From a virus: a DNA stretch of 27,375 nt. Position numbers and translations under genes: made by a program. The stretch lies in IMG/VR virus record IMGVR_UViG_3300031708_000037, positions 1-27,375 of that record; one strand, 5' to 3'. Numbering within the stretch: the first letter of the stretch is position 1; each line of letters begins with the position of its first letter. The notes under the pieces were generated by a model that worked only from the letters and a program-made list of their open reading frames with translations, was not told the DNA's origin and did not search any database. Below, piece after piece: positions 1 to 8,559 of this stretch.

Positions 1-267
1 AAAGCGCCGCTCGAAATCGGTCATGCGGGCAAGCATCATCGTGTCGAAGCGTTGCTCGAAATCGAAGATTTTCGTGTTGAGCGTTTGCTCGCCGCCCACT
101 TCAAGAGAGCCGACGCGGCGCGCCAGATCCTCGAGATGTCGCAGGGCGTCGTCGATCTTTTTCGCAATGAGCACAAATTGCTCTTGCTCTGCGGTCGCCC
201 GCGCCTGGTCGTTTGGGGGGTCCGGCCTGCTGACCGGGATGGGACGGCCCTCGCTGTCGCGCGCCAT
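1..267 (-). CDS. Partial coiled-coil protein of the tail region (cut by window edge)
   Basis: The frame opens with ATG at 265-267 and stays open to the left edge, giving the first 89 residues of a longer protein. It starts one base after the stop of the tail-collar gene, so it continues the late tail operon. The N-terminus is Pro-rich and polar (MARDSEGRPIPVSRPDPPND). It is followed by a strongly helical, charged stretch (IAKKIDDALRHLEDLARRVGSLE) and two similar segments, DFEQRFDTMM and DFERRF, that suggest a heptad-like or repeated coil. I do not recognise a family. By position it could be a fibre-associated trimerisation protein or the start of a longer structural protein. Function is unassigned. 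Confidence 0.6.
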   Translation of the reverse strand, partial: MARDSEGRPIPVSRPDPPNDQARATAEQEQFVLIAKKIDDALRHLEDLARRVGSLEVGGEQTLNTKIFDFEQRFDTMMLARMTDFERRF

Positions 268-268
268 G

Positions 269-1858
269 TCATTCAAACCTTATGATGAAGGGAAGCGCCA
301 GGAACGGCGGCATATTGTTGTGCGCCCACTGATCGCCCGCGCCATAGATCGCGATGCCGGTGGGGTGGTGATGAATCACGTGGCCGGTCGGCCCGGCGCT
401 GACCCATGTTCCGCTGTGCGCGGCGTGAACGCCGGCGTGGGCGCCATGGGTGTCGCCGCCGCCCAAAGTGAACCCAGCGCCAGGGGTAAGATTCACACCG
501 GGTGTAAGCGCGCCCTGCGGCACATGGTGGGTATGGGGGCCATCGCCATGGCCGTGCGGCGGATCGTTCAAATGATGGCTGTGATGAGGCTCACCGAGGC
601 CGTGGGGATGGTGCGGATCGGAGACGCCATGGGCGTGGTGCGGCATCTCGTTGACGGTGAGAACGTGGGAAATCGCGCCGCCCACCGCAGCCAGGCCCCA
701 TGAATGGCCGGCGCCGACGATTGTGCGATCGAGCAGATTGGGGACGCCGAAAGTGGCGAGGCCGTCGCCGCCGTGGCGAGCGCGGAGCTTCGCCGCCAAT
801 TGAGGCGCGTCGACGACGTTATAAACAGCGCCGTCGCAAGCCAGGAAATTCGGCGGCAAGTCCTCGATCGGCCAAGCGATGATGCCGCCGATCGGGACGG
901 CCATGACGTTCAGTTCGCGTCGCAGCGTCGCGGCGAAATTGGGATCGTTGCCGAGCGCCGTCGCCACCCGGACGAAGGTGTTGAGCGTCGCCGGCGCGCC
1001 AGTTTGCAGACTCGCCACCCCCTCTTGCACCCGCCGGCGGGTCCAGAACGCCGTCGGCATGGTCGCGTTGTCGGCCGTCGCGTCCGGCGCCACGCCGGTG
1101 ATGACGGCGGTGAACGGCCGTGTTCCGTCGCGCCAAACATATTGATCGGGATTGAGACCCGCTTCCTCGAGCGCCTCGCGGGCCGCTTCGACGTAACGCC
1201 GGTCTTCGCCGGTTTGGGCGGCGTCGCGTTCGGCGCCTTGGGCGGCGACCAGCGCCCGCTCCCAATAGGAGCGCGTCGCCTCGCTCACCCCCGGCGCGGC
1301 CGAGATGACCCAATCGTCAAACGGCCCCGGCGAGCCGTAGGCCGTGAGGATTTTGACCAGAAGATAGCCGCTCGCCCGATCGTAGGCCTCGACATAGCCG
1401 ACCGCGAAGTCGTCCGTCGTGCTGAAGCGCTGAACCGCCACGAACGGCGTCGGGGTGAACAGATCGCGTTGCGGCCCTTCCTCGACCACGAACTGGATGC
1501 GCTCGTCCGCGATCAACGACCCCTCGGTACTCGATCGCGCCAGGAGAAAGCCCAGGGTCGCGGCGGCGGTTATCTGCTCTAGCGCGGGCAGCAGCACCTC
1601 GTTGATGCGCGCCAGCGCCAACTCCTCGAACCGGCGGATCGCTTCCTCGTAGTCGGCCCGCTGATCCTCAAGCCCTCTCAGGCGACCTTCGATCGCCGCC
1701 ATCGCGCGGCGCCAGGTCGGCAAAATCGGATCGTTCGGATTGATGGCGAATTGCTCGTCGAGGCGACGCATTCGCGTCGTGTCGAGCCCCGGGCTGGTCA
1801 AAGGCGACGTAGCCGAGCGAGCCGTCGCCATCCGCTTCGTGTCGACAACTGCGTTCAT
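269..1858 (-). CDS. Tail fibre / tail-collar protein with His-rich metal-binding region
   Basis: This 529-aa protein ends in a phage tail-collar module. Residues about 320-385 read PIGGIIAWPIEDLPPNFLACDG and then FGVPNLLDRTIVGAG, the pattern of the collar domain of T4 gp12-like short fibres. The C-terminus NNMPPFLALPFIIRF is the usual end of this family. Residues 405-446 are extremely His-rich with repeated HxH or HHxH units (PHHPHG, PHHSHH, PHGHG, PHTHH), and more His follow at 470-498. In known short fibres such HxH motifs bind Zn or Fe in a trimeric needle. The N-terminal 100 residues are helical and probably attach the fibre to the baseplate. The ATG at 1858 was chosen because it forms an ATGA overlap with the upstream 70-aa gene; longer in-frame extensions lack this coupling. 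Likely role: host receptor binding. Confidence 0.85.
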   Translation of the reverse strand: MNAVVDTKRMATARSATSPLTSPGLDTTRMRRLDEQFAINPNDPILPTWRRAMAAIEGRLRGLEDQRADYEEAIRRFEELALARINEVLLPALEQITAAATLGFLLARSSTEGSLIADERIQFVVEEGPQRDLFTPTPFVAVQRFSTTDDFAVGYVEAYDRASGYLLVKILTAYGSPGPFDDWVISAAPGVSEATRSYWERALVAAQGAERDAAQTGEDRRYVEAAREALEEAGLNPDQYVWRDGTRPFTAVITGVAPDATADNATMPTAFWTRRRVQEGVASLQTGAPATLNTFVRVATALGNDPNFAATLRRELNVMAVPIGGIIAWPIEDLPPNFLACDGAVYNVVDAPQLAAKLRARHGGDGLATFGVPNLLDRTIVGAGHSWGLAAVGGAISHVLTVNEMPHHAHGVSDPHHPHGLGEPHHSHHLNDPPHGHGDGPHTHHVPQGALTPGVNLTPGAGFTLGGGDTHGAHAGVHAAHSGTWVSAGPTGHVIHHHPTGIAIYGAGDQWAHNNMPPFLALPFIIRFE

Positions 1859-2067
1859 GGCGCTGCCGCAGGCTCGGCCGTGTGGATGGCGATGGCGATT
1901 TTCTTGGCGATATCGCCGCGCACAGTCTGGCGGCTGGACGGCGAGAAGCTGCGTCCGGCGTAACGGACCGATCGCCACAACTGGACGCGATAATAGGCGT
2001 TGTCGGCGAAGCTGGGGAGCGGCGGGAACGACCTCGGCCGCTCAGTCGTCTTGGGGCCTTTAGCCAT
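1855..2067 (-). CDS. Small hypothetical late-operon protein (70 aa)
   Basis: A 70-aa basic protein lies between two tail-fibre genes. It overlaps the end of the upstream 795-aa tail gene by 8 bp and the start of the collar gene by 4 bp (ATGA), so it is translationally coupled on both sides; this is the main evidence that it is real. The sequence (SFADNAYYRVQLWRSVRYAG, then a basic and Ala-rich C-terminus) has no signal peptide, membrane segment or motif I recognise. By position it could be a fibre connector or chaperone, but nothing in the sequence shows this. Confidence 0.6.
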   Translation of the reverse strand: MAKGPKTTERPRSFPPLPSFADNAYYRVQLWRSVRYAGRSFSPSSRQTVRGDIAKKIAIAIHTAEPAAAP

Positions 2068-4447
2068 TGGCGATCCTTCTCAGTTCCGGTTCGTATGGCG
2101 GTTCGCCCGGAGGAGCCACGATCAGGTCCAGGTCGATCGAGACCGACACCTGGACGCGTTCGGCGATGTGATAGGTCGCGAGCACATTGTCGGTCGTCCC
2201 CTCGATGCGGATGCGGAAACCGTCGATCATCTCGTCTTCCTGGAATTCGAAGGTCAGCCGACGGACGACCACCATGGCGTCGCGGGGGTCCGTCGTGTCG
2301 TCCTGGAAGCTCGGGTAAACGACCGTCGCGTAGTTGGCGCCAGTCAAAAGCCGGACGTGGCATTCCTGATAGGGCTCGCCGCGCCATTGCTCCAGGCGGA
2401 TGTCGACAAAGACGACGTTGACCGGCGCCGGCAGGTTCTGGATCGTCGAGATGTGGCGGAAGTCGGAGCGCGGGCGCCAGGTGTAGGCCCAGCCGTTCGG
2501 GCCGACGCCGATGCCCGGCATGACGTCCGTCGTCCCGGTCAGCACCACCCGAAACGGCAACAGCGGCGGCAGCCCGTTCAAGGGGTTTGGCGAATCCGCG
2601 CTCGCCGCTCCCAGCGCCGTCCAGACGCCGTTGACCATGACCTCGAAACTCGTGTTGCAGGCCGGCGGGCGGATCGAATCGACGTTGATATCCATGGCCG
2701 CGATGCCGTTCTGCAATTCAAGCGGCTGCAGTTGAACGGCGACGCGCGGCACGTCGAACTCGGCGAAGTTAAGTTGGAACGGAATGTCGCGCTCGACGTC
2801 GCCCATCGCCCATCCGGCGGGGGTCCCGATGAACAGCATTCCTTGAGCGTACTTGTTGCCGAGGATGGTGACGGCGAAGTGATTGCCGGCGGTCTGCAAG
2901 ACGATGGCGAACCGCTTGCCCTGCGTCAGGAAGACCGGGACAAAATTCGCCCGCGTGTGGGCCGGATAGACGCGCAAGTCGAGCGTCGACACGGTTGTCC
3001 GCGCCACGACGCGATCGAATTCCGGCGCGCCATGCGCGGTCTCGACGATCAGCACATGGATATCGCCATCCGCTGCGGCGCGACTGAGGAAGAAATCGAC
3101 GCTGGTTAGCCACCCGTCCTGCGCGTTGAGGAAGGTCTCGGCGATCGTCGAGCCGGAAAGGCTGTGCGTCGTGACGATTCGATCCCAATAATATTCCTCG
3201 ACCTCATCGACCCAGAATTGTTGCAACCGATAATGAAAGTAGTCGGGCGTGTATTGGACCCCGTCCATGATTTGGAAGGTTTCGCCGGTGGCCGGCCGAA
3301 TGAAGATTTCTCGGATGGGGTCCCAGACCAGGTTCATGGTCCCGCCATCGCCGTGCTGATCGTACCAAAAGACGGTGTTGCTGCACCAGTAGAACGGCGT
3401 GCCATAGCGAACTCGCATGCGGGTCTTGGACATCTCGACCCATTCGGTGACGTGCCACTCGAATTGACTGATCGCCATCTCGCCGTCGTTGCCGAGCACG
3501 CTCAGCCGCGGGACTTGATCGTAACGCGGCAGCATGAAGTTGTTCTGGACGATGACGGTCTGGTCGAACTGGTTGAGAAGCGCGAGCTGCGCCTCGCGCT
3601 CGGCCGCCGGCGGAAAGCGGACGCCCTCCTCGATTTTCGCCAGCCAGTCGACGTGCTGAGTGTCGGAATAGATGGTCGTCAAAAAGCGGTCCGCGCCCCA
3701 GGCGGTGTAGTCGGCCGGCAATTGAAGTTGCTCCATGACCCGCGCCATGTCGCGCGCGAGATCGAGCACGAAATTGAGCCGCGCCGTCCCGCGAAGGCGC
3801 GAAGCCAGGTTCGCAAGATCCGACCCCAGCGTGTCGAGCCGGGCGCCGATGCGGGTGCGCCACGAATCCATGTCGTTGGCGCGCAGGTTCAGATTGAACA
3901 GCGACTCGGCGCGGTGCTCTTCCGCCGGCGTGATCGAGACGATGCCGGCCGGACTGAGAAGGACATAGGCGACCGGGAGCACATTGGCGGCGATCGCCGG
4001 CCGGACCGGGTCGGGGCCCTCCTGGCCGTACACCGGCGCGTGATTGACGTGCCGGCGCGACTCGGTCGAGACCACGCGAGCGACCGTCGCCCGCGTGGTG
4101 GCGTCGGTGATGAAGGTGCGCGGCTCCGTCTGGGTTTCGATGTCCTGGCCCCAGACCGAGATCGTCGCCCAGCGGCGGGTGACGACCGGCAGATAGCCCA
4201 GGAAGTCGATTTCCGCCCCTGGATCGTCGGCGAGGAAGAAGAACGGCCCGGCGTTCGAGTAGAGCCGCCCAGGACCGAGCCGGACCGTGCTCGGGCCGAG
4301 TTGGGCGACGGGGAAGCCGGCGAAGGACGAGCCCGGCCCCAGGTCGCGCAGCATCTCGTCGAAGGTCTGTTGCGGGAAGCGGCCGAAATTGTTGAAGTCG
4401 CCTTCGGTGACCTTCTGCCAGTCCTGGATTTGCACCCTGCGCAGCAT
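2060..4447 (-). CDS. Large tail/baseplate-attached protein (795 aa)
   Basis: This 795-aa protein follows gpI by 11 bp in the tail operon. The start MLRRVQIQDWQKVTEGDF at 4447 is preceded by a GGGAGA Shine-Dalgarno-like sequence; the open frame runs further upstream into gpI but without a credible start. The N-terminal 200 residues contain compact beta-rich text (GPSTVRLGPGRLYSNAGPFFFL, then FLGYLPVVTRRWATISVWGQDIETQTEPR). This resembles the N-termini of phage tail proteins that sit on the baseplate next to gpI and carry fibres. Residues about 490-600 look like a carbohydrate-binding-type beta sandwich (SGSTIAETFLNAQDGWLTSV, then LTQGKRFAIVLQTAGNHFAV). It probably anchors fibres or contacts the host surface. 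The family name is uncertain; the structural role is inferred from position and composition. Confidence 0.7.
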   Translation of the reverse strand: MLRRVQIQDWQKVTEGDFNNFGRFPQQTFDEMLRDLGPGSSFAGFPVAQLGPSTVRLGPGRLYSNAGPFFFLADDPGAEIDFLGYLPVVTRRWATISVWGQDIETQTEPRTFITDATTRATVARVVSTESRRHVNHAPVYGQEGPDPVRPAIAANVLPVAYVLLSPAGIVSITPAEEHRAESLFNLNLRANDMDSWRTRIGARLDTLGSDLANLASRLRGTARLNFVLDLARDMARVMEQLQLPADYTAWGADRFLTTIYSDTQHVDWLAKIEEGVRFPPAAEREAQLALLNQFDQTVIVQNNFMLPRYDQVPRLSVLGNDGEMAISQFEWHVTEWVEMSKTRMRVRYGTPFYWCSNTVFWYDQHGDGGTMNLVWDPIREIFIRPATGETFQIMDGVQYTPDYFHYRLQQFWVDEVEEYYWDRIVTTHSLSGSTIAETFLNAQDGWLTSVDFFLSRAAADGDIHVLIVETAHGAPEFDRVVARTTVSTLDLRVYPAHTRANFVPVFLTQGKRFAIVLQTAGNHFAVTILGNKYAQGMLFIGTPAGWAMGDVERDIPFQLNFAEFDVPRVAVQLQPLELQNGIAAMDINVDSIRPPACNTSFEVMVNGVWTALGAASADSPNPLNGLPPLLPFRVVLTGTTDVMPGIGVGPNGWAYTWRPRSDFRHISTIQNLPAPVNVVFVDIRLEQWRGEPYQECHVRLLTGANYATVVYPSFQDDTTDPRDAMVVVRRLTFEFQEDEMIDGFRIRIEGTTDNVLATYHIAERVQVSVSIDLDLIVAPPGEPPYEPELRRIANG

Positions 4448-4458
4448 CTTGGGTCTCC

Positions 4459-5739
4459 CTACAGCAAGCTCGGCCGATGTTCGGCGAAGGTCGTGCTCTC
4501 GCGAACCGGATCGCCGAACGCCAGCGGATGAACCACGGCGAAGTCCGCCAGCACGCGGTCGCGCAGCGCCTTGCCCGCGACAATCGCCCGCATGGCGCGG
4601 TTGAAGTCGCTCAAATCGTCGGGCGCCGCGAACGACTCGGCCGCCGCCGTCTCGCCGGCGAACCAAGCCGGCCAGGCCTCGCGGGTGATGAGGTCGACCA
4701 TCAGCTCGGCGTGGTAAGGCGGGAAGCCGACGCGATCGACGCCCACGAAGCTCACGCCGTCGGTCATCGGCACGGCGACCGCCGGGTCCATGAGATAGAT
4801 GCGGTCGGCCAACATCTCGTAGGCCTCGCGCCCATGGCCGGCGTAGCGATCGTCGGCATGGTCGTTGACGTAAAAGAACTCGCCGGCCTCGCCGACGTCG
4901 CTATCCCGCTCGAATTGCACGTTGATCGGGTCGAGGCCCGGCGCGATCGTCGACAGGTGCAATTCCGAGGTCACATGATCGTAAGAGCCGTCCAGTTGGA
5001 AACTGTAAAGGCGCGGCGCGAGTTCGTCGGCGTCGACAAACCGCTCCTCGCTCACGTGATCTTCGCCGGCGACGAAGGCCGCCCCGGCGAGGCCAGGAAC
5101 GGACACTCGCTCATAGTCGATCGTCTCGCGCGCCTCGACGCGCGTGCGCCACTCGACCATGCCGAGGTATTGATCGGGCTGGCCTGGCCGGCGGAGCACC
5201 GCGCGGCGGCCGTACAGCGCCGGCCCGTCGTCTCGACCGGCGGCGTATTTCCCGACAACACCGTTGCCGGCGAAGAACTCGCTAACCGACTTGCCGACGC
5301 CGTGCGCGAGTTGAATGCGCAGCTCCGGCATCTGGCGAACCCATGCGTCCCACTCGTCCTTGGTCATCGAGGGCGAGGCGAAGAAGCCTTGAGGCGGCGC
5401 CAGCACCTCAAGCAGGTTGTATCCGCCGGTAAAGTCCCGGCCGGTCGTTCTGAGCGCCATCTCGACGCCGGCTTGCGTCCCGCGCAACGCCTGGAAACGC
5501 CATTGGTTGGCGGTCCACTCGCGCTTCGTGTGCTCGGCCCATTCGTCCTCCCAGAGACGCGCCTGCATCGCCCAGGCGAGAACCGGAAGGTTTTCGCGCG
5601 AGATCGCCCAGGGATCCCAGACGTCCGCCACCGCCTCGGCATAGAGCGCCGTCAGCCGCTCGCCGTCGACGTCGGCAAGCGCCTTCTCCAGGCCGGTCGC
5701 GGCCCGATAGAGAAGCTTGGCGCCGTGATGCTCGCTCAT
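4459..5739 (-). CDS. I: Baseplate wedge protein, P2 gpI-like tail protein I
   Basis: The N-terminal half matches the phage tail protein I family: helical, Trp-rich text (AEAVADVWDPWAISRENLPVLAWAM, then WEDEWAEHTKREWTANQWRFQALRGTQAGVEMAL) typical of P2 gpI. That protein joins gpJ in the baseplate wedge of contractile tails. The gene follows gpJ with an ATGA overlap, as in P2 order (V, W, J, I). At 426 aa it is much longer than P2 gpI (about 176 aa). The extra C-terminal 240 residues are beta-rich and aromatic (LYSFQLDGSYDHVTSELHLS), followed by a helical tail, and could be a fibre-docking domain. The fold of that extension is unknown to me. Confidence 0.85.
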   Translation of the reverse strand: MSEHHGAKLLYRAATGLEKALADVDGERLTALYAEAVADVWDPWAISRENLPVLAWAMQARLWEDEWAEHTKREWTANQWRFQALRGTQAGVEMALRTTGRDFTGGYNLLEVLAPPQGFFASPSMTKDEWDAWVRQMPELRIQLAHGVGKSVSEFFAGNGVVGKYAAGRDDGPALYGRRAVLRRPGQPDQYLGMVEWRTRVEARETIDYERVSVPGLAGAAFVAGEDHVSEERFVDADELAPRLYSFQLDGSYDHVTSELHLSTIAPGLDPINVQFERDSDVGEAGEFFYVNDHADDRYAGHGREAYEMLADRIYLMDPAVAVPMTDGVSFVGVDRVGFPPYHAELMVDLITREAWPAWFAGETAAAESFAAPDDLSDFNRAMRAIVAGKALRDRVLADFAVVHPLAFGDPVRESTTFAEHRPSLL

Positions 5740-6644
5740 TCGCGCCGCCCCCTTCGGTTAAGCACGATGTCGGTGACCTTGACGCAGCCGGTCAGGTCGA
5801 CGGCGACGGTGGCGGCGGGCTCGACGATGCGAATGTCGGCAACGCCGTTCACTCGCTCGGCGGCGGCGGCGATCGTCATGCGGGTGTGATCGAAGCCGAG
5901 CCAGGCCTGATTCGTCACCAGTTTTTCGAGGCTGTCGCGCAAGGTTTCGAACGCGACCAGGGCGTCGACGCCGGAAAACAGCCACACGTCCAGCTCGTAG
6001 CGGGTCTCGATCACCGCGGGGCCGACGACCGAGACGATATCGGTCAGACCCTTGCGGCTGTGGGCGTGGACGAAGGCGCGCACCGCCAGCAATTGCGTTT
6101 GCGTCGGCAGCGGGTCGGCGGCCGATCGCATGATGGCGATCTTGACCCGCCCGGTCCCCTCGACCGTCGTCGCCGAGGCGTCGTGAAGTTTCCGATCGGC
6201 CGACAGCGCCCAGAACACATAGGCCTCTTCGGTCCCATGCGGGCTCAACGTCGCCGGCGAAAGCCAGATGCGCCGGCGATAGCGTTCGTCGTCCTCGTCT
6301 GGGTTGCCGTTTTCGTCGGTCAGACGCGGAACCCCGCCGGGATAGCGGGAGGCGATCGCGTCGAGATCGCCGCCGACCGCGAAGGCCAGCGTGACGGAGC
6401 GCGCCGCCTGATTGACCCGATCGCGCTGCAGGAGCTCGAAATAGGTCGAGGACTCCTGCGTGATCTTGACCGGGTCGAACTCGAGCCCCTCGACGTCATA
6501 GACCGCGCCGGCGGGCGGGTCGTGCTCCTTCCACAACTCGACGAACCGGTCCATCCGGCTTTCGAGAATCGTCTCCGCGTTCAAAGCCTCGAGGACGTCG
6601 AAATGCGGGAGGGATTTCGGGTCTAGGACGCCGAGGCGATTCAT
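5736..6644 (-). CDS. J: Baseplate assembly protein J
   Basis: A 302-aa baseplate J-like protein, the main wedge component of contractile (P2/Mu-type) baseplates. Recognisable features are the N-terminal helix-rich part, the central segment AFAVGGDLDAIASRYPGGVPRL followed by DERYRRRIWLSPATLSPHGTEEAYVFWAL, and the C-terminal region with ALVAFETLRDSLEKLVTN. The segment with asymmetric Gly and the YRRRI stretch is the usual family core. The start at 6644 (MNRLGVLDPKSLP) gives an ATGA overlap with gpW; a start four residues upstream is possible but breaks the coupling. Length matches the family. Its neighbours W and I support the call. Confidence 0.92.
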   Translation of the reverse strand: MNRLGVLDPKSLPHFDVLEALNAETILESRMDRFVELWKEHDPPAGAVYDVEGLEFDPVKITQESSTYFELLQRDRVNQAARSVTLAFAVGGDLDAIASRYPGGVPRLTDENGNPDEDDERYRRRIWLSPATLSPHGTEEAYVFWALSADRKLHDASATTVEGTGRVKIAIMRSAADPLPTQTQLLAVRAFVHAHSRKGLTDIVSVVGPAVIETRYELDVWLFSGVDALVAFETLRDSLEKLVTNQAWLGFDHTRMTIAAAAERVNGVADIRIVEPAATVAVDLTGCVKVTDIVLNRRGRRE

Positions 6645-7132
6645 GTCGCCTCCCACTGCCCGCCGCCACGGCCGACCAGGCCGGCCGAACGGCGCGCCTC
6701 AGGCGTGAAGTCGCCGAGATGGCCGCGCGGGCGATAGACGCCCTCGATGCGGTTGCTCATCTGGCCGGCGCGCAATTGCTCGACGCTGGTCAGCCGGCTC
6801 TCGTCCTCACGCCGTTCGATCCGAACCCGCGTCACCCGATAGTTCGGCTCCCACAATTCGATCGACGAGGCGATGGCCCAAAAGAACCGAGTGATGACGC
6901 GCGGGATCGCCGATTCGCCTAAGATGTGGGGAACGAACGAGCCGGCCCAGCGGCGCAGCACCCGCTCGTGGTAGCGGGTCATGAGAATGGTCTCGATCGA
7001 CTGCAGCACGTGCGGCCAGCCGACCATCATCGCCCCGGTTCGCCGATCGATGCCGACGCGCACCGGCGCGAGCAGGATTCGCCCGCGTCGAAGGTCCGGC
7101 CACAGATCGTTGATTTGGGCGCGACTATTCAT
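6641..7132 (-). CDS. W: Baseplate protein W, GPW/gp25 family
   Basis: A 163-aa protein of the gp25/GPW family, a conserved baseplate wedge component with T6SS TssE relatives. The characteristic stretch is WPHVLQSIETILMTRYHERV followed by LRRWAGSFVPHILGE, matching the family pattern of an IETIL helix, a T-x-x-x-ER-V motif and a Gly-Ser turn before a hydrophobic helix. It lies between the 97-aa protein (ATGA overlap) and gpJ (ATGA overlap), which is the standard V-W-J-I baseplate order with one small insertion. The C-terminal 50 residues (YRPRGHLGDFTPEARRS) are an extension relative to short W proteins. Confidence 0.85.
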   Translation of the reverse strand: MNSRAQINDLWPDLRRGRILLAPVRVGIDRRTGAMMVGWPHVLQSIETILMTRYHERVLRRWAGSFVPHILGESAIPRVITRFFWAIASSIELWEPNYRVTRVRIERREDESRLTSVEQLRAGQMSNRIEGVYRPRGHLGDFTPEARRSAGLVGRGGGQWEAT

Positions 7133-7422
7133 TCTTGCGCCGCCTCCTTCTTGCGCCGGGCGCGCGGTGCGGCGTGCTCAGCGTGAGCGGCGTGGGCGCG
7201 CTGATGCGGAGCGGCGGCGGCGTCGTGCGGCTTTCGCCCCAAGGCCGAGCCGAGCGGCGTCTCCCCAGGGCTTTCGCTGATCGCCCCCTGATCGAGCCAG
7301 TAAGTGGCTTGCGCCGCGGTCAAAAGCACCACGCGATCTTGACCGCGCGCCTTGACCGGCCGGCCGCCCAACTCCTTGAGACCAGGGACTCGGACGTAAA
7401 ATTCGCGCAGAGGCTCAACCAT
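7129..7422 (-). CDS. Small hypothetical protein between gpV and gpW (97 aa)
   Basis: A 97-aa protein in the baseplate operon, starting 12 bp after gpV and overlapping gpW by ATGA. AGGAG lies about 10 bases before the ATG. Residues 1-50 form a small beta-type unit (FYVRVPGLKELGGRPVKARG, then RVVLLTAAQATYWLDQGAI) of a kind common in short phage structural proteins, where a VLLT-AQA-x-x-WLDQG segment ends the domain. The C-terminal 45 residues are Ala-, His- and Arg-rich and probably disordered. Function unknown; position suggests a minor baseplate or tail-assembly protein. Confidence 0.65.
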   Translation of the reverse strand: MVEPLREFYVRVPGLKELGGRPVKARGQDRVVLLTAAQATYWLDQGAISESPGETPLGSALGRKPHDAAAAPHQRAHAAHAEHAAPRARRKKEAAQE

Positions 7423-7434
7423 GATGATTCGCTC

Positions 7435-8082
7435 CTATCCGTCGTCATTGGGAATCGGGTCTTGGCTCCCCAGCGTCGGCGGGCTGGAGAAAAAGATGCC
7501 CTCGCTGGTGATCGCCACCCATTGCTCGCCCATGCGCAGTTTCGCCCCCTTCTCATGCGCGGCGAAGCGGGCCTCGCCGACTTGGCCGGTGACGCCGCCG
7601 GACTTGTGAAAGCGAAACTTCATGCTCGGCTTAGCGGCGGCGCGCTGCGGCTCGCCGTCCTTTTGCTCCTGCTGCTCCTCGCGCAGAAAAATCTCGTAGC
7701 TGTCGCCCTTCTTGGTGGTGTGCAGTTCGCCGAGTTGATAGGTCTCCGCGTTCTCCCCCGCCTCTTCGGCGTGGTCGGGCGGCTTGAACTTTTCGTTGGG
7801 CGCGTCGGCCGACACGGTCGCGCTCTCGTCCATCTGACCGTTGACCGTGTCGATGGTGACGTTCTGCCCTTTCTTGTAGAGCCGCCGCTCGCGCGCCCCG
7901 CCGCGATGGTTGGCCGTGTCGAGCCATGGCGACAAAACCGGCTTGCCGTCCGGGTCTTTGCCCCATGCGACCCGCAACTTGTCGCCCTTGATCTCGTCCA
8001 CCGTTCCTTGATGCACGCCGCCGGCCGTTTTGCGCTGGATGTCGGCGACGTCTTGGATGAGCCGGCTGAGTTCGTTGGCCAT
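7435..8082 (-). CDS. V: Baseplate assembly protein V (spike)
   Basis: A 215-aa protein with the gpV architecture. A short N-terminal helix ([19 protein letters not shown]) is followed by an OB-type beta barrel ([21 protein letters not shown], then [17 protein letters not shown] and [19 protein letters not shown]) that forms the hub of the membrane-piercing spike. The C-terminal 100 residues are charged and less typical ([20 protein letters not shown]), ending in beta text. No His-x-His iron site is obvious at the tip, unlike P2 gpV. The gene begins directly after the stop of the longer collagen-like gene. It heads the V-(97 aa)-W-J-I baseplate order. Confidence 0.8.
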   Translation of the reverse strand: MANELSRLIQDVADIQRKTAGGVHQGTVDEIKGDKLRVAWGKDPDGKPVLSPWLDTANHRGGARERRLYKKGQNVTIDTVNGQMDESATVSADAPNEKFKPPDHAEEAGENAETYQLGELHTTKKGDSYEIFLREEQQEQKDGEPQRAAAKPSMKFRFHKSGGVTGQVGEARFAAHEKGAKLRMGEQWVAITSEGIFFSSPPTLGSQDPIPNDDG

Positions 8083-8559
8083 TCACGTTTCCCCGCGCTC
8101 AAGCGCCTCGACCCGCTCCTCGAGCGCGGCAAGGCGGCTCACGTCGGCGTCTTCTCCCGCCGGGCCGGGCGGACCCGCCGGTCCAGCTACGCCCTGCGGT
8201 CCAGGCGGCCCCGGCTCCCCGACTGCTCCCTGCAGCCCAGGCGCGCCCGCCGGCCCTTGCGGACCGAGCGGCCCTAACTCGCCCTGCGGCCCCGCCGGAC
8301 CCGTCTCGCCGGCCGCCCCTGGCTCGCCTTGCGCACCGGGCTCGCCTTGTGGGCCGGGAGGCCCGGCCGGGCCCGGCCCGCCAGCGCCCGGCGGCCCCGG
8401 CGGGCCGCGCATTCCGATCGGGCCTTGTCGACCTTGTGGGCCGGCCGGACCCGGAGGCCCCGGCGGGCCTTCGCCGACTGGCGCGCGATCGAGCCGGCCG
8501 AGATCCTTCGGCGTCGCCTCGACCAACAGCGGCGGCTCGCGATTGTCCGCCAAGGTCAC
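8083..8559 (-). CDS. Collagen-like structural protein (158 aa)
   Basis: A 158-aa protein of which residues about 29-136 are Gly-X-Y collagen repeats rich in GPP, GPA and GEP triplets, with one break in register near residues 58-66. A short coiled-coil follows ([19 protein letters not shown], 139-157). Such segments trimerise, and phage collagen-like proteins usually sit in fibres or tail needles. The start is a GTG at 8559 preceded by AAGGAGG with ideal spacing, overlapping the stop of the shorter collagen gene (GTGA). It lies directly upstream of gpV. The C-terminal coil shares its opening residues with that of the neighbouring 84-aa protein, so the two look like paralogues. Virion location is inferred. 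Confidence 0.85.
   Translation of the reverse strand: MTLADNREPPLLVEATPKDLGRLDRAPVGEGPPGPPGPAGPQGRQGPIGMRGPPGPPGAGGPGPAGPPGPQGEPGAQGEPGAAGETGPAGPQGELGPLGPQGPAGAPGLQGAVGEPGPPGPQGVAGPAGPPGPAGEDADVSRLAALEERVEALERGET

Noticed and set aside
23-1582. Long plus-strand open frames opposite the tail-collar gene
   Set aside because: They are Arg/Ala/Gly-rich shadow frames of the minus-strand gene, with no recognisable domain or ribosome site.
3164-5889. Plus-strand open frames of 455 and 470 aa opposite the tail genes
   Set aside because: Long antisense frames are expected in GC-rich DNA; the minus-strand frames carry clear baseplate-family text and ATGA coupling.
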